From Lysobacterales bacterium (lineage in GTDB: Bacteria; Pseudomonadota; Gammaproteobacteria; Xanthomonadales; BPKI01), in the NCBI GenBank assembly GCA_026005055.1, contig BPKI01000001.1, forward strand, positions 1,364,001 to 1,428,000: DNA of 64,000 nucleotides. The letters are read 5' to 3'. A program made the translations under genes and the position numbers. Every line of letters begins with the position of its first letter. Within the stretch, counting starts at the first letter, position 1. Shown here in pieces: positions 1 to 11,618 of this stretch. The notes beneath the pieces were generated by a model. It was not told the DNA's origin. It worked only from the letters and a program-made list of their open reading frames with translations, and ran no database searches.

Positions 1-884
1 ATCCAACCCACCCGGGCGTGCGCGAAGTGCTGCGCCGCATGGGTCCGACGGTCTTCGCCGCCTCAGTGGCGCAGATCAACCTGATCGTGGGCACGGCTTG
101 CGCCTCGCTGCTGATGGTCGGGGCGCAGAGCTGGCTTTGGTACGCGGATCGGCTGCTCGAGCTGCCGCTCGGGCTGTTCGGGGTGGCGCTCGGAACGGTG
201 TTGCTGCCTCGGCTCGCCGAAGGCCATGCCCGCGACCGGGGCGAGGATTTCCGCGATTCGCTCTCATGGGGCATCCGGACCTGCCTGCTCATCGCCCTGC
301 CCGCCGCGGTCGGGCTCGCCCTCTTGGCCGAGCCGCTCGTGGGCGCGATCTACCAGCGCGCCGCCTTCTCGGTGTACGACGCCCGAATGACCGCTGCGGC
401 CCTATCGCTGCTCGCATGGGGGCTGCCTGGGTTCATGCTCGCCAAGATTCTGCTCTCGGCGTTCTACGCCCGAGGCGAGACGCGTCAGCCCATGCGGATC
501 GCCCTCGCGACGGTCGCGGTCAATCTCCTCCTGCTCGGCGTGTTGCTGCCGCTCATGCTCTGGCTGGAGGATGCTGCCCCCCACGCAGCGATTGCCGGAG
601 CCACGGCGGTGGCCGGCAATGCACAAGCGCTGTTCCTGCTTCGCGCTCTGCGTCGCGAGGCGCTGCTTCCGCCGAAGGAGGGCCGCGCCGGCTGGCGTCC
701 CCTGCTCGCCTCGGCCGTCATGAGTCTCGCCCTGGCATGGATTCTGGCCGTGCTTCCTTCCTGGACCGTCTTGGGCACAGCCGGCCGTTGGGCCTTGATC
801 GGGGCGGCGATCGCCGCGGGTGCGGCCGTGTACGCGGCGGCCTTGCTTCTGCTCGGCTGGCGTCCCCGCGAGCTTTTGCGCTGA
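1..884 (+). CDS. murJ: Lipid II flippase MurJ, C-terminal part (5' truncated by window edge)
   Basis: MurJ moves lipid II across the inner membrane for peptidoglycan synthesis. The reading frame is open from base 1, with P-T-H-P-G-V ahead of the first possible GTG at 18, so the start lies outside the window. About 290 residues remain. They contain the family stretches SVAQINLIV, SWLWYADRLLELP and GLFGVALGTVLLPRLA, followed by several hydrophobic helices and an AKILLSAFYARGETR segment typical of MurJ/MviN. The next gene, ribF, starts 31 bp downstream, an arrangement known from related gammaproteobacteria. The family assignment is firm; only the N-terminal part is missing. Confidence 0.95.
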   Translation, partial: PTHPGVREVLRRMGPTVFAASVAQINLIVGTACASLLMVGAQSWLWYADRLLELPLGLFGVALGTVLLPRLAEGHARDRGEDFRDSLSWGIRTCLLIALPAAVGLALLAEPLVGAIYQRAAFSVYDARMTAAALSLLAWGLPGFMLAKILLSAFYARGETRQPMRIALATVAVNLLLLGVLLPLMLWLEDAAPHAAIAGATAVAGNAQALFLLRALRREALLPPKEGRAGWRPLLASAVMSLALAWILAVLPSWTVLGTAGRWALIGAAIAAGAAVYAAALLLLGWRPRELLR

Positions 885-915
885 GCTTCCGCGGGGCAGA
901 TCGTATACTCGCGCC

Positions 916-1839
916 ATGCTACCAGTCTTTCGTGCGCCTCCCTCGCGCTCAGGGGGCGGATCTTCGCTTTGCATCGGTGCCTTCGATGGTCTGCACCGGG
1001 GGCACCTCGCGCTGATCGAGCGGACGGTCGCGTGGGCTGCCGCCGATGGGCTCGAGCCGCTCGCCCTGACCATGGATCCGCTGCCGAGGGAGTTTTTCCT
1101 GGGCGAGCTCGCCCCGCCGCGCATCCAACCCCTCGGCGAGCGGCTGCGCGGTTTGCTCGCGGCGGGTGTGCACCGGGTCGGGCTGATGCGCTTCGATCAG
1201 CGGGTCGCGGGGCTATCCGCGGAGGCGTTCGCAGCCTCCTGGCTGGCACGGGGGCTGGCTGCGCGGCGGGTGGTGGTGGGCGTCGACTTCCGCTTCGGGA
1301 AGGAGCGTGAGGGCGATGTCGGCCGCCTGGCGGAGCTGGGCCGTCGTTTCGGCTTCGCGGTGGAGGTGGTCGAGGCCGTTCTCGAGGGCGGGGAGCCGGT
1401 GTCGAGCACCCGCCTGCGCGCGGCCCTTCAGGCGGGCGATTTCGCGCTGGCCGAGCGGCTTCTCGGGCGTCGCTTCGCGCTTTCGGGACGGGTGCGGCCC
1501 GGCCGCCGGCTCGGGCGCGTGCTCGGCTTTCCCACCGCCAATCTCCCGCTCGGTCGGAGACGCTATGCCTGCGAGGGCATCCACGCCGTCCGGGTGGATG
1601 GCGAGGGTCTTCAGCGTTGGCCCGGGGTGGCGAGCATCGGACAGCGGCCCACGGTAGGCGGCGGCGAGACCTGGCTCGAGGTCCATCTCTTCGACTTCGC
1701 GGGCGATCTCTACGGAAAACAGCTGCGGGTGGAGTTTTGCGCCCGGCTGCGCGAGGAAAGGCGGTTCCCGAGCCTGGAGGCCATGATCGAGGAGATGCGT
1801 CACGATGCCGAACGGGCGCGCGCGGCATTGGCCGCTTGA
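916..1839 (+). CDS. ribF: Bifunctional riboflavin kinase / FAD synthetase
   Basis: RibF phosphorylates riboflavin to FMN and adenylylates FMN to FAD in the cytoplasm. The protein is 307 aa, the usual length. The N-terminal FAD synthetase domain opens with CIGAFDGLHRGH, the nucleotidyltransferase motif. The C-terminal riboflavin kinase domain carries GFPTANLPL and an RPTVGGGETWLEVHLFDF region. The ATG at 916 was chosen because homology begins right after it; the frame is open further upstream inside murJ, but that part is not family-like. A TATACT box at 904-909 lies only 6 bp before the ATG, so any promoter there would give a nearly leaderless message. This is a weak suggestion without a good -35. 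Confidence 0.96.
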   Translation: MLPVFRAPPSRSGGGSSLCIGAFDGLHRGHLALIERTVAWAAADGLEPLALTMDPLPREFFLGELAPPRIQPLGERLRGLLAAGVHRVGLMRFDQRVAGLSAEAFAASWLARGLAARRVVVGVDFRFGKEREGDVGRLAELGRRFGFAVEVVEAVLEGGEPVSSTRLRAALQAGDFALAERLLGRRFALSGRVRPGRRLGRVLGFPTANLPLGRRRYACEGIHAVRVDGEGLQRWPGVASIGQRPTVGGGETWLEVHLFDFAGDLYGKQLRVEFCARLREERRFPSLEAMIEEMRHDAERARAALAA

Positions 1840-1887
1840 GGCGCTACACTGGCGCGCTTCGCGCCTCGATCCGCGATCGGCCGAACC

Positions 1888-4712
<2,825 letters not shown>

Positions 4713-4722
<10 letters not shown>

Positions 4723-5219
4723 GGCGAGGGCGGCCGATCGCGTGGCCGTGGCTTGCGCTCGCTGCTCTGATCGTCCTCCTCGATCAGCTCACCAAGCTTT
4801 GGGCCCTGAGCGCGCTCGCCGAGGGCGAGCGCGTGCCCGTACTGGCATTCCTCAACTGGCGCTTGGCATTCAACACCGGGGCGGCTTTCTCCTTTCTCGC
4901 CGAGGCGGGCGGCTGGCAGCAATGGCTTTTCGGGGGCTTGGCGCTGGTCGTGGCGGCGGCGATGGTTTTCTTGCTCCTGACCGGCCGCGCCAAGGCAGGC
5001 TGGGAGCGCTTCGCCTACGCCCTCGTGCTGGGCGGGGCGGTCGGGAACCTGATCGATCGGGTGTGGCGCGGGGCGGTGGTCGATTTCGTGGAACTGCATT
5101 ACGCAGGGCTTTATTGGCCGGCTTTCAATGTGGCCGATGCCAGCCTGAGTGTGGCGGCCGTAGCGCTGGTCGTCGGCCTGATGATCGATGCCGCCCGCCA
5201 ACGCCGACTTCGGGGATAA
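4713..5219 (+). CDS. lspA: Prolipoprotein signal peptidase (signal peptidase II)
   Basis: LspA is an inner-membrane aspartyl protease that removes signal peptides from diacylglyceryl-modified prolipoproteins. A GTG start at 4713 gives 168 aa. It is preceded by a strong GGAGG at 4701-4705 and overlaps the end of ileS by 10 bp, suggesting coupling. There are four hydrophobic segments. The two catalytic aspartates lie in [14 protein letters not shown] and FNVADAS. Upstream in-frame codons exist but would only translate ileS DNA in another frame. Likely substrates in this window are the lipobox proteins at 35346-37034 and 61414-61647. The FKBP gene (fkpB) found between lspA and ispH in E. coli is absent. 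Confidence 0.96.
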
Positions 5220-5226
5220 TGGGCCG

Positions 5227-6186
5227 ATGGAAGTCCTGCTGGCCCGTCCCCGCGGTTTTTGCGCCGGCGTCGATCGCGCCATCGCCATCGTCGAGCGCTG
5301 TTTGGAATCGTTCGGCGCTCCGGTCTATGTCCGGCACGAAGTGGTGCACAACCGGGTGGTCGTGGAGGGCCTGCGCCGTCGCGGAGCCGTGTTCGTCGAG
5401 GAACTCGAGGAAGTGCCTGAGGGCGCGATCGTCGTGTTCTCCGCGCATGGGGTTTCGCAAGCAGTACGCGAACAGGCCAAGGCGCGCGGGCTGACGGTGT
5501 TCGACGCCACCTGTCCGCTGGTGACCAAGGTGCATGTGGAGGTGCTGCGTCACATGCGCGAGGGCCGTGACTTGGTGCTAGTGGGCCACGCCGGGCATCC
5601 CGAAGTGGAGGGCACGCTCGGGCAGTGGGATCCCGCCATCGCTCGCGGGCGCAGCTACCTGGTCGAGACCCTGGCGGATGCGGAACGGCTCGAGGTGAGC
5701 CAGCCGGAGCATCTCGCCTACGTCACTCAGACCACCCTCTCCCTCGACGACACCCGGCTCATCGTCGAGACCTTGCGCCGACGTTTCCCGGCGATCGTGG
5801 GGCCTCGTCGCGACGACATCTGCTACGCGACCCAGAACCGCCAGAACGCCGTGGCCCGACTGGCCGAGTGCTGCGACGGCATCCTCGTGGTCGGCTCTCA
5901 GAACAGCTCGAACTCCAATCGACTGCGCGAGCTGGCCGAGAAACGAGGCGTGCCTGCGAAGCTGATCAACGGGCCGGAGGACATCGAACCGGATTGGCTG
6001 CAGGGCAAACGCCGGATCGGGCTCACGGCGGGCGCCTCCGCGCCGGAAAGCCTCGTGCAGGCGGTGGTCGCTTTCCTCCGGGCGAAAGGGGCTACCGCGG
6101 TGCGAGAGATCGATGGCGTCGAGGAGGACATCGCCTTTCCCCTGCCGCGGGAGCTCAGGATGGCGGGCGGTGGGAGCTCGCGTTAA
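5227..6186 (+). CDS. ispH: 4-hydroxy-3-methylbut-2-enyl diphosphate reductase
   Basis: Last step of the MEP isoprenoid pathway, converting HMBPP to IPP and DMAPP with a [4Fe-4S] cluster. The protein is 319 aa from the ATG at 5227. The cluster cysteines are C12 (GFCAGVDRA), C96 ([11 protein letters not shown]) and C199 ([10 protein letters not shown]), almost the same numbers as in E. coli IspH. The catalytic TQTTLS segment is present. A possible earlier start at 5188 lies inside lspA and adds non-conserved residues, so it was rejected. It ends the murJ-ribF-ileS-lspA-ispH run. Two further MEP genes, ispD and ispF, are near 59 kb. Confidence 0.97.
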   Translation: MEVLLARPRGFCAGVDRAIAIVERCLESFGAPVYVRHEVVHNRVVVEGLRRRGAVFVEELEEVPEGAIVVFSAHGVSQAVREQAKARGLTVFDATCPLVTKVHVEVLRHMREGRDLVLVGHAGHPEVEGTLGQWDPAIARGRSYLVETLADAERLEVSQPEHLAYVTQTTLSLDDTRLIVETLRRRFPAIVGPRRDDICYATQNRQNAVARLAECCDGILVVGSQNSSNSNRLRELAEKRGVPAKLINGPEDIEPDWLQGKRRIGLTAGASAPESLVQAVVAFLRAKGATAVREIDGVEEDIAFPLPRELRMAGGGSSR

Positions 6187-6214
6187 CAAACCGTTATTTC
6201 TCGGTGTGTATACT
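6183..6214 (+). promoter_or_regulatory. Probable promoter for the OmpA-family gene
   Basis: A good -10 hexamer TATACT lies at 6209-6214. The best -35 candidate is TTAACA at 6183-6188, but the spacing of 20 bp is longer than ideal. The region is an A+T-rich island in a G+C-rich chromosome, just after ispH, and would give a leader of about 50 nt before the ATG at 6270. It was found by eye only. Confidence 0.4.
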
Positions 6215-6269
6215 GTGCGGGCGCGTCATGGCGCGCTCCCCGAATCTTTTTACTGAGGAGTTTCGAGAC

Positions 6270-7313
6270 ATGCATCGCAAGAGACTCGCTGTGCTGATTG
6301 CCCTCGGTCTGGTGGCCCCTACCTGGGCGGCGGCCGAGGATTTCGATGATCGCTGGCGGGTGACCGCGGCGCTTGGCTCGGTGGGCCCGGACAACGATCG
6401 CGGCATCAAGCCGCACGCGCTTTACGCGGTCGGTCTGGAGCGGTACCTGAGCGCGGACTGGGCGGTCGAGCTGGCCTACTCTCAGGACCGCGGCGACTTC
6501 GAGAATCGCGCGGGCCGCTGGCGCAATCGCGAGCTGAGTCTGACGAGCCGCCATTTCTTCGGCGATTTCGAAACATGGCGGCCCTACTGGAGCGTGGGCG
6601 TGGGCGCGCTCCGTCACCGCGCCGATCTCGGCCCGACGACGTCCTCGCGCGGGACGAATGCCTCGCTGCGGGTGGGCGGTGGCCTTCAGGCCAACGTCAA
6701 CGAACGGGTCAACATGCGCGCGGATGTGACCTACCGCTACGACATGAACGATGAGGTCATCGCCCGCCAGAACGGCTTCGGCGACTGGATCTTCTCGGTG
6801 GGTCTGAGCGTGGCCTTGGGCGCGAGCCGCGCGCCGGCGCCCGAGCCGGTGCGCGAGGCGGCCGCCCCGCCGCCGCCGCCGGCGCCGCCGCCCCCGCCGG
6901 CGCGCACCGAACCCAAGTGCCCTCCGGCCAAGCCCGGTCAGATCATCGGGCCGGACGGCTGCCCGATGGATGTGGTGATCGACCTGCGCGGGGTGAACTT
7001 CGACTTCGACAGCGCGCGGCTCCGGCCGGATGCGATCGCCACCCTCGATGAGGCGGTGTCGATCCTGAAGCGTTACGACTCGATCCGCGTGGAAGTGGCT
7101 GGCCATACGTGCAACATCGGCGACGAGGCCTACAACCAGCGCTTGTCCGAGCGGCGCGCCAAGGTCGTGTTCGACTACCTGGTCGAAAAGGGCATCTCGT
7201 CGAACCGCCTGCGGTGGGTGGGCTATGGCGAGAGCCGTCCGATCGCGTCGAACGATACGCGCGAGGGTCGCATGATGAACCGCCGGACCGAGCTCAAGGT
7301 CCTGAACGACTGA
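6270..7313 (+). CDS. OmpA-family outer membrane protein (beta-barrel plus OmpA C-terminal domain)
   Basis: Structural outer-membrane protein expected to tie the outer membrane to peptidoglycan. The 347-aa product has a Sec signal peptide ending near WAAAEDF. A barrel-like region spans roughly residues 25-190. A Pro/Ala-rich linker follows, then a short cysteine-containing stretch (PKCPPAKPG, DGCPMD), then an OmpA C-terminal domain with VNFDFDSARLRP, LSERRA and NRRTELKV. The ATG at 6270 has TGAGGAG 9 bp upstream; the frame is open further 5' only over antisense-like ispH DNA. Oddity: the normal GHTD motif reads GHTC, so the Asp that binds diaminopimelate in A. baumannii OmpA is Cys281, while the partner Arg296 remains. 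A strong terminator follows. Confidence 0.93.
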   Translation: MHRKRLAVLIALGLVAPTWAAAEDFDDRWRVTAALGSVGPDNDRGIKPHALYAVGLERYLSADWAVELAYSQDRGDFENRAGRWRNRELSLTSRHFFGDFETWRPYWSVGVGALRHRADLGPTTSSRGTNASLRVGGGLQANVNERVNMRADVTYRYDMNDEVIARQNGFGDWIFSVGLSVALGASRAPAPEPVREAAAPPPPPAPPPPPARTEPKCPPAKPGQIIGPDGCPMDVVIDLRGVNFDFDSARLRPDAIATLDEAVSILKRYDSIRVEVAGHTCNIGDEAYNQRLSERRAKVVFDYLVEKGISSNRLRWVGYGESRPIASNDTREGRMMNRRTELKVLND

Positions 7314-7337
7314 GATCCTTTTCGCGATTTTCTTCGC

Positions 7338-7362
7338 AAGCCCCGCTTCGGCGGGGCTTTTT
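7338..7362 (+). terminator. Rho-independent terminator after the OmpA-family gene
   Basis: A perfect 9-bp stem (AAGCCCCGC at 7338-7346, GCGGGGCTT at 7351-7359) closes a TTCG tetraloop and runs into a T tract at 7358-7362. It lies 24 bp after the stop codon and is the clearest intrinsic terminator in the window. Confidence 0.92.
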
Positions 7363-7426
7363 CTTGCCAAGGCCGCGGCCTCGGAGCTAAGCTGCTCGCC
7401 TCGAAGCTCGTTGGGGAGTCACGCCG

Positions 7427-7930
7427 ATGTCTGCCGTCTTGCTCCTAGCCTTGTTCGCGGGTACGGAGACCGTCGCCGAGGCATGCTCCGGCTCGGGAGA
7501 GTCCGTCGCCGAGCAAGCTCGGGAGCGAACAGGTGAATACGTCTCGCCGGCGGCGCCCGAGGGCAAGGCCGAGTTCGACACCAGCCGCCGATTCTACTTC
7601 GATGCTCGCAAGAAGATGACGGCCGCCGATTTCGATGCCTGGCTCGCGAGCATCGGCGCTCGAGTCGTGGCAAGCGACGAGACGCTGGCCGACCCGGCGC
7701 AGGCGCCCTCGTCGGAGGTCGAGGGTTTCCACGCGACCGCTCTGGCGAAAGATGGCGAAGGGAATACGACCGCGCCGGAGGTCGAGGAAGCCTCCGCGAC
7801 GGCGACCGCCGCGGTCCAAGAGAGCCCTGCGTCCTCCCGAGGTGCGAGCCCGGTGACGACATCGCCGGCCGTGGTCGGCGGCGAGGGCCCGGGGCCGGCT
7901 GCGGTCAAGCCCATGCGGGTGGGCCGCTGA
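7427..7930 (+). CDS. Small exported protein of unknown function
   Basis: A 167-aa protein with a short hydrophobic N-terminus (LLLALFAG) that could be a signal peptide ending near VAEA. I do not recognise a named family. The middle contains FYFDARKKMTAADFDAWLASIG followed by ARVV, which looks like a compact conserved helix; the rest is Glu/Ala/Ser/Thr-rich and probably disordered. The ATG at 7427 has GGGGAG about 8 bp upstream. It stands alone after the OmpA terminator and faces the minus-strand fatty-acid cluster, whose last stop is 9 bp away. Coding status rests on the ribosome-binding site and the structured middle, not on a recognised homologue. Confidence 0.6.
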   Translation: MSAVLLLALFAGTETVAEACSGSGESVAEQARERTGEYVSPAAPEGKAEFDTSRRFYFDARKKMTAADFDAWLASIGARVVASDETLADPAQAPSSEVEGFHATALAKDGEGNTTAPEVEEASATATAAVQESPASSRGASPVTTSPAVVGGEGPGPAAVKPMRVGR

Positions 7931-7939
7931 TCGCGTCGC

Positions 7940-9004
7940 TCAGGAGGGTCGGCCGAAGCGCAGGTGAGAGACGGCCCACTCGCGGCCGCCGCGATAGCCG
8001 AAGAGCTCGGCGCAAGCCATCCAGAACAGCCGCCAGCGCTGGAGCCACTGATGGGCGATGCTCTCCCCGTAGAGCTCCGCGAAGATCTTCAGCACGGCGG
8101 ACCGGTGGCGATCCTGGTTGGCGAGCCAGGCCTCGGCGGTGTGCCGATAATGCATCCCTGAGAGCAGCCAGCGATCCTCGATCCTGAGCCCATTCTGGAA
8201 CCATAAGAGGGTTTCGGGCGCCGGCATCAGCCCTCCCGTGAAGAAGTGCCTCGCCATCCAGTCGTCGCCGCGCTCGTCTTCGAAGGGGTAGTGGTAGCGT
8301 CGGTGACAGAAGATGTGCACGAACAGCTTTCCGCCCGGCTTGAGCCACGAGGCGATGCGGCCCATCAGCGTCTCGTAGTTGCGCACGTGCTCGAACATTT
8401 CCACGGAAACGCAGCGATCGAAGCGCTCGCGCGGAAGCTCCAGAGCGTTGACGTCAGCCGTGAGCACCTCGACGTTGCCCAGCCCGCGTTCCCGGCAGCG
8501 CGCCTCGATAAGGGCGCGTTGGCTGCGCGAGTTGGATACCGCGAGGATCCTCGCATTCGGATACTTCTCGGCCATCCAAAGGGTGAGCGAACCCCAACCG
8601 CAGCCGAGCTCCAGGATCTGCTGGCCGTCGGACAATTCCGCGCGCTCGCAGGTGAGCTCGAGCATCGCCTCCTCGGCCGCGGCCAGGCTCTCGCGGCCCG
8701 TGGGGAACAGGCAGGCCGAGTACTTCAGGCGCGGCCCCAGAATGAGCTCGAAGAAACGGGCAGGAACTTCATAGTGCTGGCGATTGGCGGCGTCGGGATG
8801 GAGCGCCACCGGCGCCTGCCGAAGCATCCGTATCCGTTCCTCGAAACGCCGCCAGTCCCGCTCGCCGTCGCTTCCCCGCTCCAGTGCGAGGCGTCCGGCA
8901 CACAGCCGACGAATGGCAAGGCGGAGCAGCCAATCGGGCAGCCATCCGCTTTCCGCGAGCCGGATCGGCCAAGGCTCGGGGCGATGAAGCACCTGAACGC
9001 TCAT
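7940..9004 (-). CDS. Cyclopropane-fatty-acyl-phospholipid synthase-like SAM methyltransferase (second copy)
   Basis: Predicted S-adenosylmethionine-dependent methyltransferase acting on unsaturated acyl chains or a related lipid. The 354-aa product has the class I SAM motif ILELGCGWGSLTLWMAEKYP, then VEVLTADVNALEL and SVEMFEHVRNYETL. It shares the fold of Cfa but has a different C-terminus and is clearly diverged from the Cfa at 10333-11616. A strong AGGAGGT lies 8 bp before the ATG at 9004. It is the last gene of the lipid cluster, 13 bp after the DUF1295 gene. A methylase role like that in furan fatty acid synthesis is possible but only inferred from context. Confidence 0.85.
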   Translation of the reverse strand: MSVQVLHRPEPWPIRLAESGWLPDWLLRLAIRRLCAGRLALERGSDGERDWRRFEERIRMLRQAPVALHPDAANRQHYEVPARFFELILGPRLKYSACLFPTGRESLAAAEEAMLELTCERAELSDGQQILELGCGWGSLTLWMAEKYPNARILAVSNSRSQRALIEARCRERGLGNVEVLTADVNALELPRERFDRCVSVEMFEHVRNYETLMGRIASWLKPGGKLFVHIFCHRRYHYPFEDERGDDWMARHFFTGGLMPAPETLLWFQNGLRIEDRWLLSGMHYRHTAEAWLANQDRHRSAVLKIFAELYGESIAHQWLQRWRLFWMACAELFGYRGGREWAVSHLRFGRPS

Positions 9005-9017
9005 GACGGGCGACCTC

Positions 9018-9797
9018 CTAAGTCTTCCTCGGCCACCAGAGGAAAAACCGACTCACCCGCCGCTGGTAATCACGATAGAGCTCGCCGCGGGAAGCGAGCG
9101 CTTGCTGCTCGACGAAGGGCACGCCACTGATCCAGTTGAGCGAGACGAACATCAGCACCGGACCGAGCCAGGCGAGCCAAGCGATGGGCGAGCCGATGGC
9201 GAGGAAGACGTAGGCGAACCAGTGCAGCCATTCGAAGAAGTAGTTCGGGTGGCGAGAATAGCGCCAGAGGCCGACTTCACAAACCCGGCCTCGATTCGCA
9301 GGATCGGCGCGGAAAATGGCGAGCTGTCGGTCGGCGAGCCATTCGCCGCCGAGCGCGACGACCCAGACCAGCACGGCGGCGGCGCCCCAAGGCCAGAAGT
9401 CGAGGAGCTCGCCGTGGCCCGCCGCCAGGAATGGAACGGAAAAAATCGCCACGGCCAGCGCTTGAAGCTGGAAGAAGGCGAAGAACTTTCCCTGGTGACC
9501 TTGCCAATGTGCGCGCAGTCGCCGATAGCGCCCGTCCTCCTCCTCGTTCAACACTCGAACCAGCAGGTGCATCGCCAGGCGAAAGCCCCAAAGGCCGCCG
9601 AGCAGGGCGAGAAGGAGCCGCGAGAGGCTGCTGCCATCGCCGACCGCGCTGTACCACACCGCCGCCGCGCCCATCAGCGCCGACCAGGCCACGTCCACGT
9701 AGCCGGCGTTCACGGTGCGGCGCGAGAGCTCCCAGATCACCGTCATGACGACGGCGGAAGCGATCCAGACCACCAGCCAGGAGGCGAGCATGCTCAT
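9018..9797 (-). CDS. DUF1295 integral membrane protein (steroid 5-alpha-reductase/isoprenylcysteine methyltransferase-like fold)
   Basis: A 259-aa polytopic inner-membrane protein with about six hydrophobic helices. The signature GLWRYSRHPNYFFEWLHWF near the C-terminal third is the NADPH- or SAM-binding-like motif shared by DUF1295 and steroid 5-alpha-reductases. Its start overlaps the stop of the DUF2878 gene (ATGA, 9794-9797), so translation is probably coupled. DUF1295 proteins recur beside Cfa-type methyltransferases, which suggests a redox or tailoring role in lipid modification. The exact substrate is unknown. Confidence 0.88.
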   Translation of the reverse strand: MSMLASWLVVWIASAVVMTVIWELSRRTVNAGYVDVAWSALMGAAAVWYSAVGDGSSLSRLLLALLGGLWGFRLAMHLLVRVLNEEEDGRYRRLRAHWQGHQGKFFAFFQLQALAVAIFSVPFLAAGHGELLDFWPWGAAAVLVWVVALGGEWLADRQLAIFRADPANRGRVCEVGLWRYSRHPNYFFEWLHWFAYVFLAIGSPIAWLAWLGPVLMFVSLNWISGVPFVEQQALASRGELYRDYQRRVSRFFLWWPRKT

Positions 9798-10336
9798 CGC
9801 AATGCTCCGAAGGCGAAAAGCGGTGAGCGGCGTAAGCGTGCCGCGAGCTCACAAAGGAGCGGCGTCAGCAGCGCCCAGACCGGCGCGAGCACGCTCAGGC
9901 TCGAGAGAGGATCTGGGCCCAGGCTGGCGGCCTGCCAGCCATGGGCGGCGGCGAAGTAGGCGAGCGGCGCACCCAGGCCGCCCAGACCGGCGGCGAGCAG
10001 GGGACGCGTTCCGAGGAAGGCGAGGGAGTGATTGAGGGTCAGCGCGAAGGAGGCCCACAGGCCCAGAATCCATAGAGGCGCTGGCAGTGGGCCGGCGAGC
10101 CGGTATTCGATCAGTCCGAGGGTCGACATGGCGCCGTCCACCACCAAGCCGCAGAGCAGACACAGGGCGATCAGAACGAGGTCGGCTTGACGATGGGGCG
10201 AGACGAGGAGCTGCCAGGCGGCATAGAGGCTGGTCAGGGCAAGCCCGGGCAGCAGAGTGCCCTTCGCCGCCCCCACCACCCAGGCTAGCCAGCAAAGCTG
10301 GAAGCCCAGCGCGTTGAGCAGGAGCCTCGACTTCAT
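9794..10336 (-). CDS. DUF2878 membrane protein
   Basis: A 180-aa protein that is almost entirely hydrophobic, with around six short membrane helices. It starts MKSRLLLNALGFQLCWLAWV and has a WASFALTLNHSLAFL segment typical of DUF2878. The ATG at 10336 overlaps the stop of cfa by four bases (ATGA); a longer reading frame exists upstream but would only overprint cfa. DUF2878 has no established activity. Its constant company with Cfa, DUF1365 and the FAD oxidoreductase points to a role in the same lipid pathway. Confidence 0.85.
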   Translation of the reverse strand: MKSRLLLNALGFQLCWLAWVVGAAKGTLLPGLALTSLYAAWQLLVSPHRQADLVLIALCLLCGLVVDGAMSTLGLIEYRLAGPLPAPLWILGLWASFALTLNHSLAFLGTRPLLAAGLGGLGAPLAYFAAAHGWQAASLGPDPLSSLSVLAPVWALLTPLLCELAARLRRSPLFAFGALR

Positions 10337-11616
10337 GCGGCGCTCAAAAGAGGGGATCGCCGGCAGCCCGGTTTGACCAGGAGCATCTGAACGTCGCCGA
10401 GCACGCGCTCGGCGAAGCCGCCCTCGCAATAAGCGAGATAGAACCGCCACATCCGGCGGAAACGACGATCGAAACCGAGGGCTGCGACCTCCTCCTCGGC
10501 GGCGAGGAATCGCCGGTGCCATTCGCGCAAGGTGAGGGCGTAGCTCGGCCCGATGTCCTCGAGATGGAAGAGCTTAAGGTCGCTGGCCCGGGCGATGGCC
10601 GCCATCATCGGGGCCACTGCCGGGATGAAGCTTCCAGGAAAAATGTAGCGCTTGATGAAGTCGACCGAGCGTCTGGCCTGCTCGTAACGGCGCTCCTCGA
10701 TGGTGATCGCCTGGATCAGGGCCATGCCATGCGGGGCGAGCAGCTCGGCGACCTTGGCGAAGTAAGTGGGGAGGTACTGATGGCCGATCGCCTCGATCAT
10801 TTCGAGCGAGACCAGCTTGTCATAGCGGCCTTCGAGCTCGCGATAGTCGGCGAAGAGGACCTCCACGCGCCCCTCGAGGCCTCGTTCGGCAATGAGGCGG
10901 CGGCAGTACTCGTACTGCTGCCGGGAAATGGTGGTCGTGGTCACATGGCAGCCGTAGTGTTCGGCGGCATAGCAGGCGAAACCACCCCAGCCGCTGCCGA
11001 TCTCGATCACCCGATCGCCCGGGGCGAGCTCGAGCTTGCGGCAGACCGCATCGAGCCGCCGGCGCTGCGCCGCCTCGAGCGTCTCTCCGGGCTGCGCGAA
11101 CATGGCGCAGGAATACATGAGGTACTCGCGATCGAGGAACAGGCGGAAAAAGTCGTTGCCGAGGTCGTAGTGGGCGGCGATGTTGCGCTCGGCGCCTTTG
11201 CGCGTGTTGCGACGAAGCGCATGCAAGGCCCGCAGCAGCCAGCCGCGCAGGCGCGCCGAACCGCTATCGAGGGCGTCGAGCCGGCTCCGATTCCGGAGCA
11301 GGATACGGACCAGCGTGACGAGATCCTCGCAGTCCCACTGCCCATCCATGTACGCTTCGGCAGCCCCGACCGAGCCGGAAGTCGCGAGCCGCCACCAGAA
11401 CGCCGGATCGTGGACGCGCAGGGAAACGCTGAGGGGCGGACCGCTCTCGGCACCACCTCCCAGAACGACGGGCGCGCCATCCGCTTCGACGAGGTCGATC
11501 CGTCCTCCCTCGAGCTCGCGCAGCTTGTCGAGGACGGCGGCGCGCAGCCGGCGGGACAGCCAGCTCGGCCGCGTTTGCGGCGAACTGCTCGGAATGGAGG
11601 AAGCGAGCTCGGACAT
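10333..11616 (-). CDS. cfa: Cyclopropane-fatty-acyl-phospholipid synthase
   Basis: Cfa transfers a methylene from SAM to cis double bonds of phospholipid acyl chains at the membrane surface. The protein is 427 aa from the ATG at 11616. It contains the family motifs AAHYDLGNDFFRLFLD, YSCAMF (active-site Cys region), VIEIGSGWGGFACYAAEHYG for SAM binding, and EMIEAIGHQYLPTYF, plus the conserved FIKRYIFPGSFIP. An upstream in-frame ATG would overprint DUF1365 and was rejected. The start lies 2 bp from the DUF1365 stop. The order FAD oxidoreductase-DUF1365-Cfa-DUF2878 is known from singlet-oxygen (RpoE/ChrR) regulons in some proteobacteria; no such regulator is present here. Confidence 0.94.
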   Translation of the reverse strand: MSELASSIPSSSPQTRPSWLSRRLRAAVLDKLRELEGGRIDLVEADGAPVVLGGGAESGPPLSVSLRVHDPAFWWRLATSGSVGAAEAYMDGQWDCEDLVTLVRILLRNRSRLDALDSGSARLRGWLLRALHALRRNTRKGAERNIAAHYDLGNDFFRLFLDREYLMYSCAMFAQPGETLEAAQRRRLDAVCRKLELAPGDRVIEIGSGWGGFACYAAEHYGCHVTTTTISRQQYEYCRRLIAERGLEGRVEVLFADYRELEGRYDKLVSLEMIEAIGHQYLPTYFAKVAELLAPHGMALIQAITIEERRYEQARRSVDFIKRYIFPGSFIPAVAPMMAAIARASDLKLFHLEDIGPSYALTLREWHRRFLAAEEEVAALGFDRRFRRMWRFYLAYCEGGFAERVLGDVQMLLVKPGCRRSPLLSAA

Positions 11617-11618
11617 GA

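Noticed and set aside
5625-6269. Long N-terminal extension of the OmpA-family frame back into ispH
   Set aside because: The extension overprints ispH in another frame, while a signal peptide and good ribosome-binding site mark the start at 6270.
6865-6905. CCG-rich tandem repeat
   Set aside because: It simply encodes the proline-rich linker of the OmpA-family protein; units are irregular and no further copies occur.
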